Source: MFD04716-140 sp963703125
Lineage (GTDB): Bacteria > Bacteroidota > Bacteroidia > Flavobacteriales > Flavobacteriaceae
DNA length: 64,000 bases
Assembly (NCBI GenBank): GCA_963703125.1
Contig: OY969790.1
Location: 2,542,001 to 2,606,000, forward strand
Reading direction: 5' to 3'
A program made the translations under genes and the position numbers. Under the pieces are notes generated by a model. The model saw only the letters and a program-made list of their open reading frames with translations, was not told the DNA's origin and made no database searches. Numbering within the stretch: position 1 is the first letter of the stretch; each line of letters opens with the position of its first letter. Shown here one piece after another: positions 18,232 through 27,499 of the stretch.

Positions 18232-20751
18232 ATGATCAAATATGTTTATATATCCAAATTAATTGTTAAACCGTTATTCTTATATATTTCCTTCGTTTTT
18301 TTTGCCGCTTGCTCCCCATCTGATCCTTCACCACCCCTTTCACCTTCCGAAGCACTCAATTCATTTGTCCTGGCAGATGAGGATTTACAAATTGAACTGG
18401 TAGCCGCAGAACCTTTGGTGCAGGATCCTGTAGCCATATCTTTTGATGAAGCAGGTCGACTTTGGGTTGTTGAGATGCTTGGGTTCATGTCCGATATTGA
18501 TGGTTCTGGCCAGCATGACAAAGTAGGAAGGGTATCCGTATTGTTTGATGATGATAAGGATGGCCAAATGGATCGAAGCATTATATTTTTGGATAACTTA
18601 GTCTTACCTCGAGCAATCGCCATTGTGAAAGGCGGAATCCTTGTTGCCGAAAATATTCCTCTTTGGTTTGCACAAGATACGAACAGTGATTTCAAGGTAG
18701 ATACTAAAATCTTGGTCGATTTAACCTATGGCGGACTAGGTATGCCTGAACACTCGGCCAATGGACTCTGGCGCGGCATGGATAACTGGCTCTATAATGC
18801 GAAATCAAAATATAGATATAAAAAAATTGGTGGACAGTGGGTCAGGGAAGAAACCGAGTTCAGAGGGCAATGGGGTATTTCCCATGATGACAAGGGTCGC
18901 TTGTTTTACAATTACAACTGGTCCCAATTGCATGCGGACCTTGTGCCGCCAAATGCCTTACAGCGAAACAAAAATCATACACCCTCAAGTGGTATTGATC
19001 ACGGACTAACATTGGAACGGCAAATATTTCCTATTCGAAGTAATACGGCCGTAAATCGGGGGTATGTACCTGGCACCTTGGACAACCAAGGACGATTACT
19101 GGAATTCGCATCTGCATGTAGCCCATTGATATATCGCGGAGATGCACTTCCAGCAGATTATTTGGGCAATGCCTTTGTATGTGAGCCTACGGCCAATTTG
19201 GTGAAACGCAACAAGATTTTGGAAGATGGTTTTATGCTGAGTTCGGAGGGAGTGTATAAAAACAGGGAGTTTTTGGCTTCTGCGGATGAGCGTTTTCGCC
19301 CCGTATCATTGGCTTCAGGACCTGATGGGGCAATCTATGTTGTGGATATGTACAAGGGGATCATACAGGATGGTCCCTATATGACCGAATATCTACGGGA
19401 AGAAACCTTGAAACGTAAACTTGACAAACCCGTTCATATGGGGAGAATTTGGAGGGTAACTACCAAGAATAGAAAAGATACTCCCACACCTTCGTTTTCA
19501 AACCTAGATACCAAAAAATTGGTCAAACTTCTTGGAAGTCCTAACGGGTGGACGAGGGATATGGCCCAAAAATTATTGGTGGATAAAGGAGATACGATTA
19601 TATCACACTTAAAGATTGCTCTTGAAAGCCCAAATCCACTTGCCCAATTACATGCTCTATGGACCTTGGAAGGCTTGGGACTTTCCAATCCGGACATATA
19701 CTTGACAGCATTAAAATCTACTGACCTTGCCGTTGTGCAATCCACCATGCGAATCTTGGAAAAAAATGTCTCTCAGAATGTCCAGTCAAAAAAAGCGTTG
19801 GAGGAATTTATAAAGGAAAATTACCCTAGCTCCCATCCTTTGGTTCAAATGCAGATGGTTTTGTCGAGCGCCAAACTAGATTCGAAAATAACTTTTGATG
19901 TTTCCAATAAGTTTTTGATGAAATATCGTCAGTTGCCGGTAGCAAGAGATGTGGTTTTGAGTTCCCTTCAAGATAATGAAATGGCGATGTTGGATTATTT
20001 AATGTTAAATCCAGAATGGAGAAAATACGATCAAAACAACGAAATTTTTATTGAAATGTTGAGTACGGCCATATCCAATAAAGGTGAACCCGGCGAAATT
20101 GAGCAGTTATTTAAGTTGGTCGATCAAAATAGTACAAATGAAAACAAGTGGGTTCAATTGGCTGTTATCAATGGTTTGTTAAACTCAAGAGGGAACAATG
20201 AAGCTGGTGAAATAGTTTTGAAACAGAAGCCGAATTTTAAAATTGATGACGATATTTCCACTGCTCTTCTCAAAAAGTTAAGTTGGCCTGGAAAACCTGT
20301 AGATACCGTTCAAGAGAATACCGACCGACCTAATATCGATATGGAAATATTTGCCCAAGGCCGCCAAAAATACCTAAATCTATGTGCTAATTGTCATGGA
20401 ACCCAAGGGGAGGGCGTAAAACGTTTTGCCCCACCTTTAAAAAATTCGGAATGGGTAAACGGCGAAGATTACAAACTGGCCATGATTTTATTATATGGAA
20501 TGGAAGGGCCTATTGAGGTTAATGGCAAGCGTTATGATATTCCGGATATTCTTCCGAGTATGCCCTCATTTTCGACATTACAAAATGAGGATATTGCCGC
20601 CATTGCCACCTACATTCGAAATTCATGGGGAAATTCGGAGAGTCAGGTTGAAAGTGGATCGGTTGGGCATATCAGGTTCCGTACCCAGGGTAAAATCCAA
20701 CCCTGGAATTCAAGGGAACTGGATACCTTGGAATTTAATATGAAATTGTAA
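18232..20751 (+). CDS. Cytochrome c-linked dehydrogenase-like lipoprotein (beta-propeller + HEAT + heme c)
   Basis: The 839-residue protein has a lipoprotein signal ending FFAAC (Cys27). The beta-propeller of the 'membrane-bound dehydrogenase' type spans about 40-410 (VAAEPLVQDPVAISFDEAGR, DDDKDGQMDRS, SGPDGAIYVVDMYKGI). HEAT-like helical repeats cover about 420-640. A C-terminal cytochrome c domain binds one heme through CANCH (about 717-721) with a likely axial Met in LPSMPSF. These proteins probably oxidise a sugar or sugar alcohol in the periplasm and pass electrons to the respiratory chain. The substrate is unknown. It follows gntP by 54 bases. Confidence 0.88.
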   Translation: MIKYVYISKLIVKPLFLYISFVFFAACSPSDPSPPLSPSEALNSFVLADEDLQIELVAAEPLVQDPVAISFDEAGRLWVVEMLGFMSDIDGSGQHDKVGRVSVLFDDDKDGQMDRSIIFLDNLVLPRAIAIVKGGILVAENIPLWFAQDTNSDFKVDTKILVDLTYGGLGMPEHSANGLWRGMDNWLYNAKSKYRYKKIGGQWVREETEFRGQWGISHDDKGRLFYNYNWSQLHADLVPPNALQRNKNHTPSSGIDHGLTLERQIFPIRSNTAVNRGYVPGTLDNQGRLLEFASACSPLIYRGDALPADYLGNAFVCEPTANLVKRNKILEDGFMLSSEGVYKNREFLASADERFRPVSLASGPDGAIYVVDMYKGIIQDGPYMTEYLREETLKRKLDKPVHMGRIWRVTTKNRKDTPTPSFSNLDTKKLVKLLGSPNGWTRDMAQKLLVDKGDTIISHLKIALESPNPLAQLHALWTLEGLGLSNPDIYLTALKSTDLAVVQSTMRILEKNVSQNVQSKKALEEFIKENYPSSHPLVQMQMVLSSAKLDSKITFDVSNKFLMKYRQLPVARDVVLSSLQDNEMAMLDYLMLNPEWRKYDQNNEIFIEMLSTAISNKGEPGEIEQLFKLVDQNSTNENKWVQLAVINGLLNSRGNNEAGEIVLKQKPNFKIDDDISTALLKKLSWPGKPVDTVQENTDRPNIDMEIFAQGRQKYLNLCANCHGTQGEGVKRFAPPLKNSEWVNGEDYKLAMILLYGMEGPIEVNGKRYDIPDILPSMPSFSTLQNEDIAAIATYIRNSWGNSESQVESGSVGHIRFRTQGKIQPWNSRELDTLEFNMKL

Positions 20752-20875
20752 ATTAGGAGATGAAGGGTTGGTACCTGTGCATTCATATCAATTTACTGAA
20801 AAGAGTGCTTTGATAAAAATCAAGTATCTATTAAAATTATCCCGATTCGTTTAAAATTCTTCGATAATACTTAAG

Positions 20876-22258
20876 ATGAAAATAAATACATCCCTAGTCC
20901 CAAGTGATCTCACCGAAAATATAAATTCACTATGGACCTTTTCAGGCGAGAAAATAAAGAGTATGGCCTATACTGTGCAAGAAAGTTCAGGGTCTCCTGT
21001 AGTGACTGTAAAGGGTAAATATGAGCCAAGAAGTTGGACGGACTGGACCCAGGGTTTTCAGTTCGGTTCGGAGCTAATGCAATTTGAGGCTACTGGCGAT
21101 TCTTATTTTTTAAATCTTGGAATCGATAACATTAGAACAAAAATGACTGCGCATGTAGGCCATTTTGGTGTTCATGATCATGGTTTTAACAACATTAGCA
21201 CCTATGGTCATTTATTGCGAATGATCAATGAGGGAAAGGTACCAAAGGACGAATGGATGAAAGAATATTGCATCATGGGGCTCAAATTATCGGCATCGGT
21301 GCAGGCGAGACGTTGGACATCGATATCGGGAGGTGGATATATTTATTCTTTTAATGGACCCCATTCGCTCTTTGTCGACACTATTAGGACCATTCGGATT
21401 TTGATTTCAGGTTACCAATTAGGTCATTCCATCTCTGGTGAAAATGACAAAAAATCGAGCTTACTAATAAAAGCCTACCAACATGCAATGGCAACTGCCA
21501 AATATTCCATTTTTTATGGAGAGGGCCGCGACATATATGATGAATGGGGACGAACTGCCCATGAAGCCATTTTTAACGTAAACGATGGCAATTTTCGATC
21601 TTCGGCCACGCAACAAGGATATAGTGGTTTTTCTACATGGACACGCGGCCTGAGTTGGGCGATGTTGGGATTTGCCGAACAGTTGGAATTTCTTCAGACC
21701 TTGGAAAATATACCCGAATTACAGGAATTGGGAGGCAAGGAGCATTTGGAGACCATTTTCCTAAAAGCCGCCAGAGCTACATGTGACTTTTATATCAGCA
21801 ACAGTGCAGCAGACGGAATACCTTATTGGGATACGGGGGCGCCCGGAATGGTTGAATTGACCGATTGGAAGAATACAAATGCAGATCCATTTAACCAATG
21901 GGAACCGGTGGATAGTTCGGCAGCGGCAATTGGGGCACAGGGGTTGTTGCGATTAGGACAATATTTAAAATCTAAAAATGACAGTGCGGCAGATGCCTAT
22001 TGGTCGGCTGGATTAACGGTTGCGAAATCTCTATTTCAGCAGCCCTTTTTGAGTTCGGGTGCTGACCATCAAGGATTGCTATTGCATTCCATTTATCATC
22101 GTCCAAATGGCTGGGACCATGTTCCGGAGAATAGCAAAATCCCAAATGGGGAGGCCTGTATGTGGGGAGACTACCATGCACGTGAATTGGCACATTATTT
22201 AAATAGAATTATAAAAGGGGAAGATTATTACACTTTCTTTAAAAACATTGCATCCTAA
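20876..22258 (+). CDS. GH88-like unsaturated uronyl hydrolase
   Basis: The 460-residue protein has an (alpha/alpha)6-barrel of the GH88/GH105 kind. HFGVHDHGF places Asp101 where the first conserved Asp of unsaturated glucuronyl hydrolases lies. GGGYIYSFNGPHSLFVDTI places Asp168 at the second. STWTRGLSWAM and WEPVDSSAAAIGAQGLL match family signatures. Such enzymes hydrate the 4,5-double bond of lyase products and open the uronate. No signal peptide is evident, so a cytoplasmic role on imported disaccharides is likely. No polysaccharide lyase is encoded in this window. Its stop is 1 base before the next start. Confidence 0.85.
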   Translation: MKINTSLVPSDLTENINSLWTFSGEKIKSMAYTVQESSGSPVVTVKGKYEPRSWTDWTQGFQFGSELMQFEATGDSYFLNLGIDNIRTKMTAHVGHFGVHDHGFNNISTYGHLLRMINEGKVPKDEWMKEYCIMGLKLSASVQARRWTSISGGGYIYSFNGPHSLFVDTIRTIRILISGYQLGHSISGENDKKSSLLIKAYQHAMATAKYSIFYGEGRDIYDEWGRTAHEAIFNVNDGNFRSSATQQGYSGFSTWTRGLSWAMLGFAEQLEFLQTLENIPELQELGGKEHLETIFLKAARATCDFYISNSAADGIPYWDTGAPGMVELTDWKNTNADPFNQWEPVDSSAAAIGAQGLLRLGQYLKSKNDSAADAYWSAGLTVAKSLFQQPFLSSGADHQGLLLHSIYHRPNGWDHVPENSKIPNGEACMWGDYHARELAHYLNRIIKGEDYYTFFKNIAS

Positions 22259-22259
22259 A

Positions 22260-23708
22260 ATGTCAAAGCTAAAACCAAGATACACTCGAGTTGCACAATT
22301 GAAATCCACAGAAGATTTTCTTGGTCATATGGCGGAAATAAAAGCAGATATTCCTTTTAAGGCCCTATTGAGCCCGCCAGATGAATCCAGTTTGGGAAAG
22401 GTATTCAAATTAAAATCGGGACAGGAAATCGGAAATAGGTTCTGTATTCTCCCAATGGAAGGCTGGGATGGAACGCAAGATGGGTTGCCCACGGAGCATA
22501 CGAAAAGAAGATGGTACCATTTTGCTATTAGTGGCGCTAAATTAATTTGGGGATGTGAAGCAGTGGCTGTTTGCCCTGATGGTAGGGCAAACCCGAATCA
22601 GTTGATGATAAATGGGAACAACCTGGGCGCCTTTAAAGACCTCTATGACAGTTTAGTTACCGACCATGAGGCAGTTTACGGGACTTCCAATGATTTATAC
22701 GTGGGTTTACAGCTAACACATTCAGGCCGATTTGCAGTGCCCGACCCGGATAGGGTCAGAAAGCCTAAAACACTGTATCGACATTCAGTTTTGGATAAAA
22801 AATTCAATGTTCCTAAAAATCATACGCTTCTTACTGATGCAGAAATTGATCAATTGGTAATCGACTTTATTACGGCGGCCAACCTTGCAAAGGAGGCAGG
22901 CTTTCAATTTGTTGACATCAAGCATTGCCATGGTTACTTGGGACATGAATTCTTAACGGCCAAAAAACGCGAAGGTAAATATGGCGGATCGCTTGAGAAT
23001 CGGATGCGCTTTCTTACGTCGATCGTAGAAGGTATAAACGCGACGAGTCAAATTCCTGTAGCAGTTCGGCTGAGTGCTTTTGATTTTGTGCCCTATGGCA
23101 AGGGCGAAGATGATATTGGCGTCCCGGAAAAAACGAAATTCCCTTATGAAGAAGCCCTTGGGGGAAATGGGTACGGAACAGGTATCGACCTTACAGAAGT
23201 ATATGAGGTATTGAGTCATATTGAAAAATTGGGCATTGAAATGGTTTGCGTTACCGCCGGTAGCCCCTACTATGTGCCCCATATTATTAGACCGGCACTC
23301 TTTCCACCTTCGGATGGTTATCTACCGCCAGAAGATCCATTCCTAGGGGTGGCCCGCCAGATAGAGGTAGCAAATCTCGTTAAAAAGAAATTTCCGAATC
23401 TCACGATTGTGGGATCGGCCTATTCATATTTACAAGAATGGCTTCCTCATGTGGCAGAAGCAGTTATGGATAATGAAATGGTCGATTTTGTGGGATTGGG
23501 AAGAATGGTACTTAGCTATCCTCAGATGGCCAATGATATCTTAAATGGCAATCCGCTAACTCGAGGTAAAATTTGCCGGACTTTTTCAGATTGCACGACG
23601 GGACCCAGAATTGGAATGTTATCAGGATGTTTTCCACTGGACCCCTACTATAAAGCGATGCCAGAGGCTAGCAAACTAAAGGACTATAAGAAAAGTATGG
23701 ACTTATGA
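22260..23708 (+). CDS. NADH:flavin oxidoreductase (old yellow enzyme family)
   Basis: ATG at 22260 (MSKLKPRYTR) is preferred over an in-frame TTG at 22248 that would overlap the previous gene. The resulting protein has about 482 residues. It is an FMN-binding TIM barrel with NRFCILPMEGWDG (flavin region), LQLTHSGRFA, KHCHGYLGHEFLTAKKREGK (the His/His active-site pair) and YGGSLENRMRF. Only the OYE barrel is present, without the extra FAD/NAD module of dienoyl-CoA reductases. It overlaps the following SDR by four bases (ATGA), so they are translationally coupled. In this context it may reduce an unsaturated or keto-sugar intermediate; the substrate is unknown. Confidence 0.88.
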   Translation: MSKLKPRYTRVAQLKSTEDFLGHMAEIKADIPFKALLSPPDESSLGKVFKLKSGQEIGNRFCILPMEGWDGTQDGLPTEHTKRRWYHFAISGAKLIWGCEAVAVCPDGRANPNQLMINGNNLGAFKDLYDSLVTDHEAVYGTSNDLYVGLQLTHSGRFAVPDPDRVRKPKTLYRHSVLDKKFNVPKNHTLLTDAEIDQLVIDFITAANLAKEAGFQFVDIKHCHGYLGHEFLTAKKREGKYGGSLENRMRFLTSIVEGINATSQIPVAVRLSAFDFVPYGKGEDDIGVPEKTKFPYEEALGGNGYGTGIDLTEVYEVLSHIEKLGIEMVCVTAGSPYYVPHIIRPALFPPSDGYLPPEDPFLGVARQIEVANLVKKKFPNLTIVGSAYSYLQEWLPHVAEAVMDNEMVDFVGLGRMVLSYPQMANDILNGNPLTRGKICRTFSDCTTGPRIGMLSGCFPLDPYYKAMPEASKLKDYKKSMDL

Positions 23709-24475
23709 GCAAGAACGTTTTGATTACCGGTGGCTCTCGAGGCATTGGACTGGGCATTGCAAAAGAGCTTTCAAAACAGGGCTGCAATTTGGCCATCAAT
23801 GGTATTCGAACGTTTGGAGAAGTGAAGTCGACCATAGAGGAGCTTAGGAAGAGTGGGAGTGAAGTATGTTATTGTCAAGGCGATATTTCATCAAAAAAGG
23901 ACAGGAATAGAATAATTTCCGAAACCCTTGACGCATTTGGTACTATTGATGTTCTTATAAATAACGCGGGAGTTGCACCTAAAAAACGTTTGGATATTTT
24001 AGAGACTACTGAGGAAAGTTACGAAAGGGTCATGGATACCAATTTAAAAGGGTCCTTTTTTCTTACCCAAAAAGTCGCTTCTATACTGATTGATAATCCA
24101 TTGACTGATGAAGGAATTAAGGGATGTATCATTAATATATCCTCCATTAGTGCTTCGGTAGCTTCAATTCACCGCGGAGAATATTGTCTTTCCAAAGCAG
24201 GTATCGGTATGATGACCAAACTTTTTGCCACAAGATTGGGGGAACATAATATTCCTGTATTTGAAGTGCGACCGGGAATTATTGAAACGGACATGACCTC
24301 AGGTGTTCTTGAAAAATATCAGGGTTCGATAGAAAAAGGTCTTTGTTTACAGCCAAGATTGGGGCAACCCAAAGATGTGGGCATGGCGGTTGCTGCACTG
24401 GTTATGGGGCAATTTCCATATTCAACAGGGCATATATTCATGATCGATGGGGGCTTAACAATTCCAAGATTATAA
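23705..24475 (+). CDS. SDR-family oxidoreductase, FabG-like
   Basis: This is a 256-residue short-chain dehydrogenase with TGGSRGIG (8-15), NNAG (86-89) and the catalytic Ser147, Tyr160 and Lys164 (GEYCLSKAG). It ends with FMIDGGLTIPRL. Its start codon overlaps the stop of the flavin oxidoreductase gene, so the two probably act on the same metabolite. It is annotated by similarity to 3-ketoacyl-ACP reductases, but the setting points to a keto-sugar substrate. Confidence 0.87.
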   Translation: MSKNVLITGGSRGIGLGIAKELSKQGCNLAINGIRTFGEVKSTIEELRKSGSEVCYCQGDISSKKDRNRIISETLDAFGTIDVLINNAGVAPKKRLDILETTEESYERVMDTNLKGSFFLTQKVASILIDNPLTDEGIKGCIINISSISASVASIHRGEYCLSKAGIGMMTKLFATRLGEHNIPVFEVRPGIIETDMTSGVLEKYQGSIEKGLCLQPRLGQPKDVGMAVAALVMGQFPYSTGHIFMIDGGLTIPRL

Positions 24476-24483
24476 CAAGAAAT

Positions 24484-24705
24484 ATGGGAACAAAACGTAC
24501 TACTTTCCTTAAACTATTGGATGCAATGGCACTGCTCGGTTTCATTGCGGCTTTTAGTCCACTCGTGATTCCGGAAAATACAATGGCACCTATGCTTCTG
24601 GGAATCCCCTATACCATGTGGATGGGACTTCTAGTAAGCTTTTTCTTTGTTTTTTTGGCCTATCTGGTTTCCTTGATCCATAAAGAAGAAAATAATGCTG
24701 ATTAA
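24484..24705 (+). CDS. Small two-helix membrane protein, partner of the sodium:solute symporter (DUF3311-like)
   Basis: The 73-residue protein starts at ATG 24484, eight bases after the SDR stop. Two hydrophobic helices (LLDAMALLGFIAAFSPLVI and MWMGLLVSFFFVFLAYLV) are linked by a short ENTMAPMLLGIPYT loop, with a charged tail HKEENNAD. Its end overlaps the start of the SSS symporter by 11 bases. Small DUF3311/DUF997-type subunits commonly precede SSS transporters this way and are thought to assist them. The gene is easily missed because a longer frame starts inside the SDR gene. Confidence 0.75.
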   Translation: MGTKRTTFLKLLDAMALLGFIAAFSPLVIPENTMAPMLLGIPYTMWMGLLVSFFFVFLAYLVSLIHKEENNAD

Positions 24706-26110
24706 ATTTATAATAGCGGCAGTACTATACCTGATCATTTTGTTCTTTTTGCTCAGGGCAACACGGCTCAAGGAAAAAACAACTTCCAATTATTTACTGG
24801 GAGGGGGCAATATTGGTTTTGCAATAGGATTGTTTACCACCGCGGCCACTTTGTTCAGCGCTTTTACGGTAATCGGGATGCCAGACTTTTTCCGGACACA
24901 TGGTATTGGTGCGTGGATATTTTTGGCGGTATCGGATACCATAATGGTATATGCCCTTATCCGTGTGGGTGAAATATTGCGGAGAAAGGCTAGAAAGCTC
25001 CATTTTAAAGGCATGTCCGGATTAATGGCGATGACATATGGCTCAAAATGGGCGGGTTACGTGGTCTTTGGTGGTGCCGTGGTTTTTTTAATTCCCTATA
25101 TATCCGTACAGATCAGTGGTGTATCTATTTTCTTGAATGCCGCTTTTCCGGATACTATTCCTGTTTGGGGATGGAGCGTGCTAATAGTTGGTATCATGAT
25201 CGTGTACAGCGAAACGGGTGGACTGCGCGCCATTATGTATAATGATATGCTTCAAGGAATTTTGCTTTTTGTTATGGTGTGGATTGTTGGTTATAATTGT
25301 ATCGAGTACTTTGGAAGCATTGGATCCATGTTTCGAAAGGTAGAGGCACTCAATGCAGAATTACTATCCGTTCCGGGCCCCAAAGGACTTTTTACACCAC
25401 AGTTTTTCATCATTTCGGCCATTGCCATCATCGCTTTGCCTTTTACACAGCCTCAGATTTCGACCAGGGTCGTGATAATGAAGAGCAGCTCGGCACTTCG
25501 GAAAATGGCAATTGGTTTGGGTATAGTCGCCATTTTGATTATTCTGCCCACATTATTTATGGGTATGTACGGTGCCGTTCGCTACCCTGATGCCTCTACC
25601 CAAGAATTCATTGGTCATGTTCTTTTGTATGATCATGGCACGGGATTGGCGGCCATGGGATTGATTGGATTGATCGCCGCTGCCATTTCTACCTCCGATT
25701 CTCAAATTTTCGCATTAGGTTCGGAGCTGAGGTCCCTTCTTTCTATGGATGACCACAAGGCAATCTCGGTAACCCGCATTTTTATATTTGTATTTGGTCT
25801 GCTATCGTTACTTTTTTCGATTGTTAGTACTGAGCACCTTGTACTTCTGGCAAGGACCAGCTTTGCGGGTACAGCTATGATGTGCCCCATGATTTTGGTC
25901 GGCATTTTAAGCTCACGAAAACCTTCCATCCTTTTGCCTATTTCCACTTTTCTCGCTTTAGTGGTATACATTTTGGCTAAATCTGGTTTAATTGTTTCCA
26001 AAATTGGGGTGTTGGAAATAGAATCGTTCTTATTTTTGAGTTTGGCAGTAATTACTCTTATGGAAGTGGCCATTGTAAGTAGGTTTATTGATAAAGACAA
26101 AAAAGTATAG
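24695..26110 (+). CDS. Sodium:solute symporter (SSS family)
   Basis: The 471-residue inner-membrane transporter has about 13 helices and the APC-fold features of SSS proteins: SNYLLGGGNIGFAIGLFTTA near 30-50, SGLMAMTYGSKWAG near 109-122, and a central QPQISTRVVIMKSS. It should import a sugar or sugar-acid product of the surrounding enzymes using the sodium gradient, which fits a marine habitat. It overlaps its small partner gene. A 9-bp AT-rich inverted repeat (26116-26124 / 26144-26152) just after the stop may end the transcript. Confidence 0.92.
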   Translation: MLIKFIIAAVLYLIILFFLLRATRLKEKTTSNYLLGGGNIGFAIGLFTTAATLFSAFTVIGMPDFFRTHGIGAWIFLAVSDTIMVYALIRVGEILRRKARKLHFKGMSGLMAMTYGSKWAGYVVFGGAVVFLIPYISVQISGVSIFLNAAFPDTIPVWGWSVLIVGIMIVYSETGGLRAIMYNDMLQGILLFVMVWIVGYNCIEYFGSIGSMFRKVEALNAELLSVPGPKGLFTPQFFIISAIAIIALPFTQPQISTRVVIMKSSSALRKMAIGLGIVAILIILPTLFMGMYGAVRYPDASTQEFIGHVLLYDHGTGLAAMGLIGLIAAAISTSDSQIFALGSELRSLLSMDDHKAISVTRIFIFVFGLLSLLFSIVSTEHLVLLARTSFAGTAMMCPMILVGILSSRKPSILLPISTFLALVVYILAKSGLIVSKIGVLEIESFLFLSLAVITLMEVAIVSRFIDKDKKV

Positions 26111-26194
26111 GTATTAATTTAAGTGCCGTACATTAGGTCTACTACTTAAATTGATTGCCAAAGTCGGAATATCACGAGTGTTAAAAATAATTTT

Positions 26195-27415
26195 ATGCGA
26201 AGGTTATTGGTTTGTTTCCTAATTATTTTTATGGCCTTTGTAAATTCATGCAAACAAAGCAATGAAAGGGAAGAAGTTGAAATATACCCAATAAAGGTCC
26301 CTTCGGGGGCCGAAAGCTCTTTGCCGTACCTTGTTTCGAATGCAAAGGGTATGTTGCTATCTTGGGTTGAGAAAAGTAGAGATTCTACGATAATATTCAA
26401 ATACGCTAGGCTACAGAATGATGTTTGGTCAGAGTCGAAGGAAATCATGAGAGGTGATGATTGGTTTGTGAATTGGGCCGATTTCCCCATTATAGCCGAG
26501 AATAACGGAAACATGTTTTCGCACGTTTTGAAAAAATCTTCCCAAGGCACCTATTCGTATGACGTTAAATTAAATGTACTTCCAAACGAGGAGGAAAACT
26601 GGATAAACGATTTGCCACTTCACACAGATTCTACGACTACTGAGCACGGTTTTGTTACGGCCTTGCCATATGGCAAGGATTCATTTTTTCTTACGTGGCT
26701 TGATGGGAGAAATACAGGAGGTGAAGGACATGACGGGCATTCTGGTGCCATGACTATCCGTGCTGCTGTTGTAAGTTCTGACGGAATTGTTAGTAACGAT
26801 ACACTTTTGGACGACAGAACCTGCGATTGTTGCCAGACTACGGCTGCCATAACAACCAACGGACCAGTGGTCATTTATCGGGATAGATCTGTAAACGAGG
26901 TAAGGGATATTGCCATTGTACGAAAGGTAAATGGAATTTGGACTGAACCCAAAATAATGCACAATGACCAATGGAAGATCCACGGATGTCCCGTAAATGG
27001 ACCTAAGGCTGTAGCACTGGATAATAATTTGGTGGTGGCGTGGTTTACATCCGCAAATGACAGACCCACTGTAAAAGTGATATTTTCAGCCGATGGCGGT
27101 GAAAATTTTGATGAACCCATTGAAATTGAAAGTGGCAATGCTATGGGAAGGGTTGATGCGCTCTTGTTAGACAAAGAAAACGCATTGATAAGCTGGATGG
27201 AAAAATCGGAAAAAGGAGCTCAATTGAAAGTAGTAAAAGTGAACAAATCCGGGAATAAAGGAGCGCCTATTCCAATTGCCGATTTAGATGCATCTCGCAC
27301 ATCTGGGTTTCCCCAAATGGAACTGGTGGGAGATAAAGTTTATTTTGCTTGGACAAATGTTAACGATACCGTGGTCAATATAAAAATGTCTTATTTAGTA
27401 TTGGAATCATTGTAA
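26195..27415 (+). CDS. Sialidase-fold (BNR-like) lipoprotein of unknown function
   Basis: The 406-residue protein has a lipoprotein signal ending VNSC (Cys19). The mature part is beta-rich with repeating aromatic and Asp patterns of a six-bladed propeller (SWVEKSRDST, LTWLDGRNTGGEG, VIYRDRSVNEVRD, KVIFSADGGENFD, ISWMEKSEKGAQ). Asp-box-like turns (SADGGENFD) are visible. A CDCCQT cluster around residue 210 is unusual for an exported protein. No catalytic sialidase Arg triad is clear. It could bind glycan or have a hydrolase role at the cell surface; it sits among the catabolic genes. Confidence 0.7.
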   Translation: MRRLLVCFLIIFMAFVNSCKQSNEREEVEIYPIKVPSGAESSLPYLVSNAKGMLLSWVEKSRDSTIIFKYARLQNDVWSESKEIMRGDDWFVNWADFPIIAENNGNMFSHVLKKSSQGTYSYDVKLNVLPNEEENWINDLPLHTDSTTTEHGFVTALPYGKDSFFLTWLDGRNTGGEGHDGHSGAMTIRAAVVSSDGIVSNDTLLDDRTCDCCQTTAAITTNGPVVIYRDRSVNEVRDIAIVRKVNGIWTEPKIMHNDQWKIHGCPVNGPKAVALDNNLVVAWFTSANDRPTVKVIFSADGGENFDEPIEIESGNAMGRVDALLLDKENALISWMEKSEKGAQLKVVKVNKSGNKGAPIPIADLDASRTSGFPQMELVGDKVYFAWTNVNDTVVNIKMSYLVLESL

Positions 27416-27499
27416 TTTAGGTTGATGAAATGCCCTGTATTAAATATATTAGATAGATTGGGAAAAGATAAATATCCATAAAGTAAAAAGTTACAAATT

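Noticed and set aside
22248..22259. Longer start (TTG) for the flavin oxidoreductase
   Set aside because: It would overlap the upstream gene with a rare start, while ATG 22260 begins right after the previous stop and gives a typical N-terminus.
24343..24483. 120-codon frame ending at 24705 as one protein
   Set aside because: The first 47 codons run through the SDR gene in another frame. Only the part from ATG 24484 looks like a protein (two membrane helices).
26116..26152. 9-bp AT-rich inverted repeat after the symporter as a firm terminator
   Set aside because: The stem has almost no G-C pairs, the loop is long and no clear U-tract follows; kept only as a remark.
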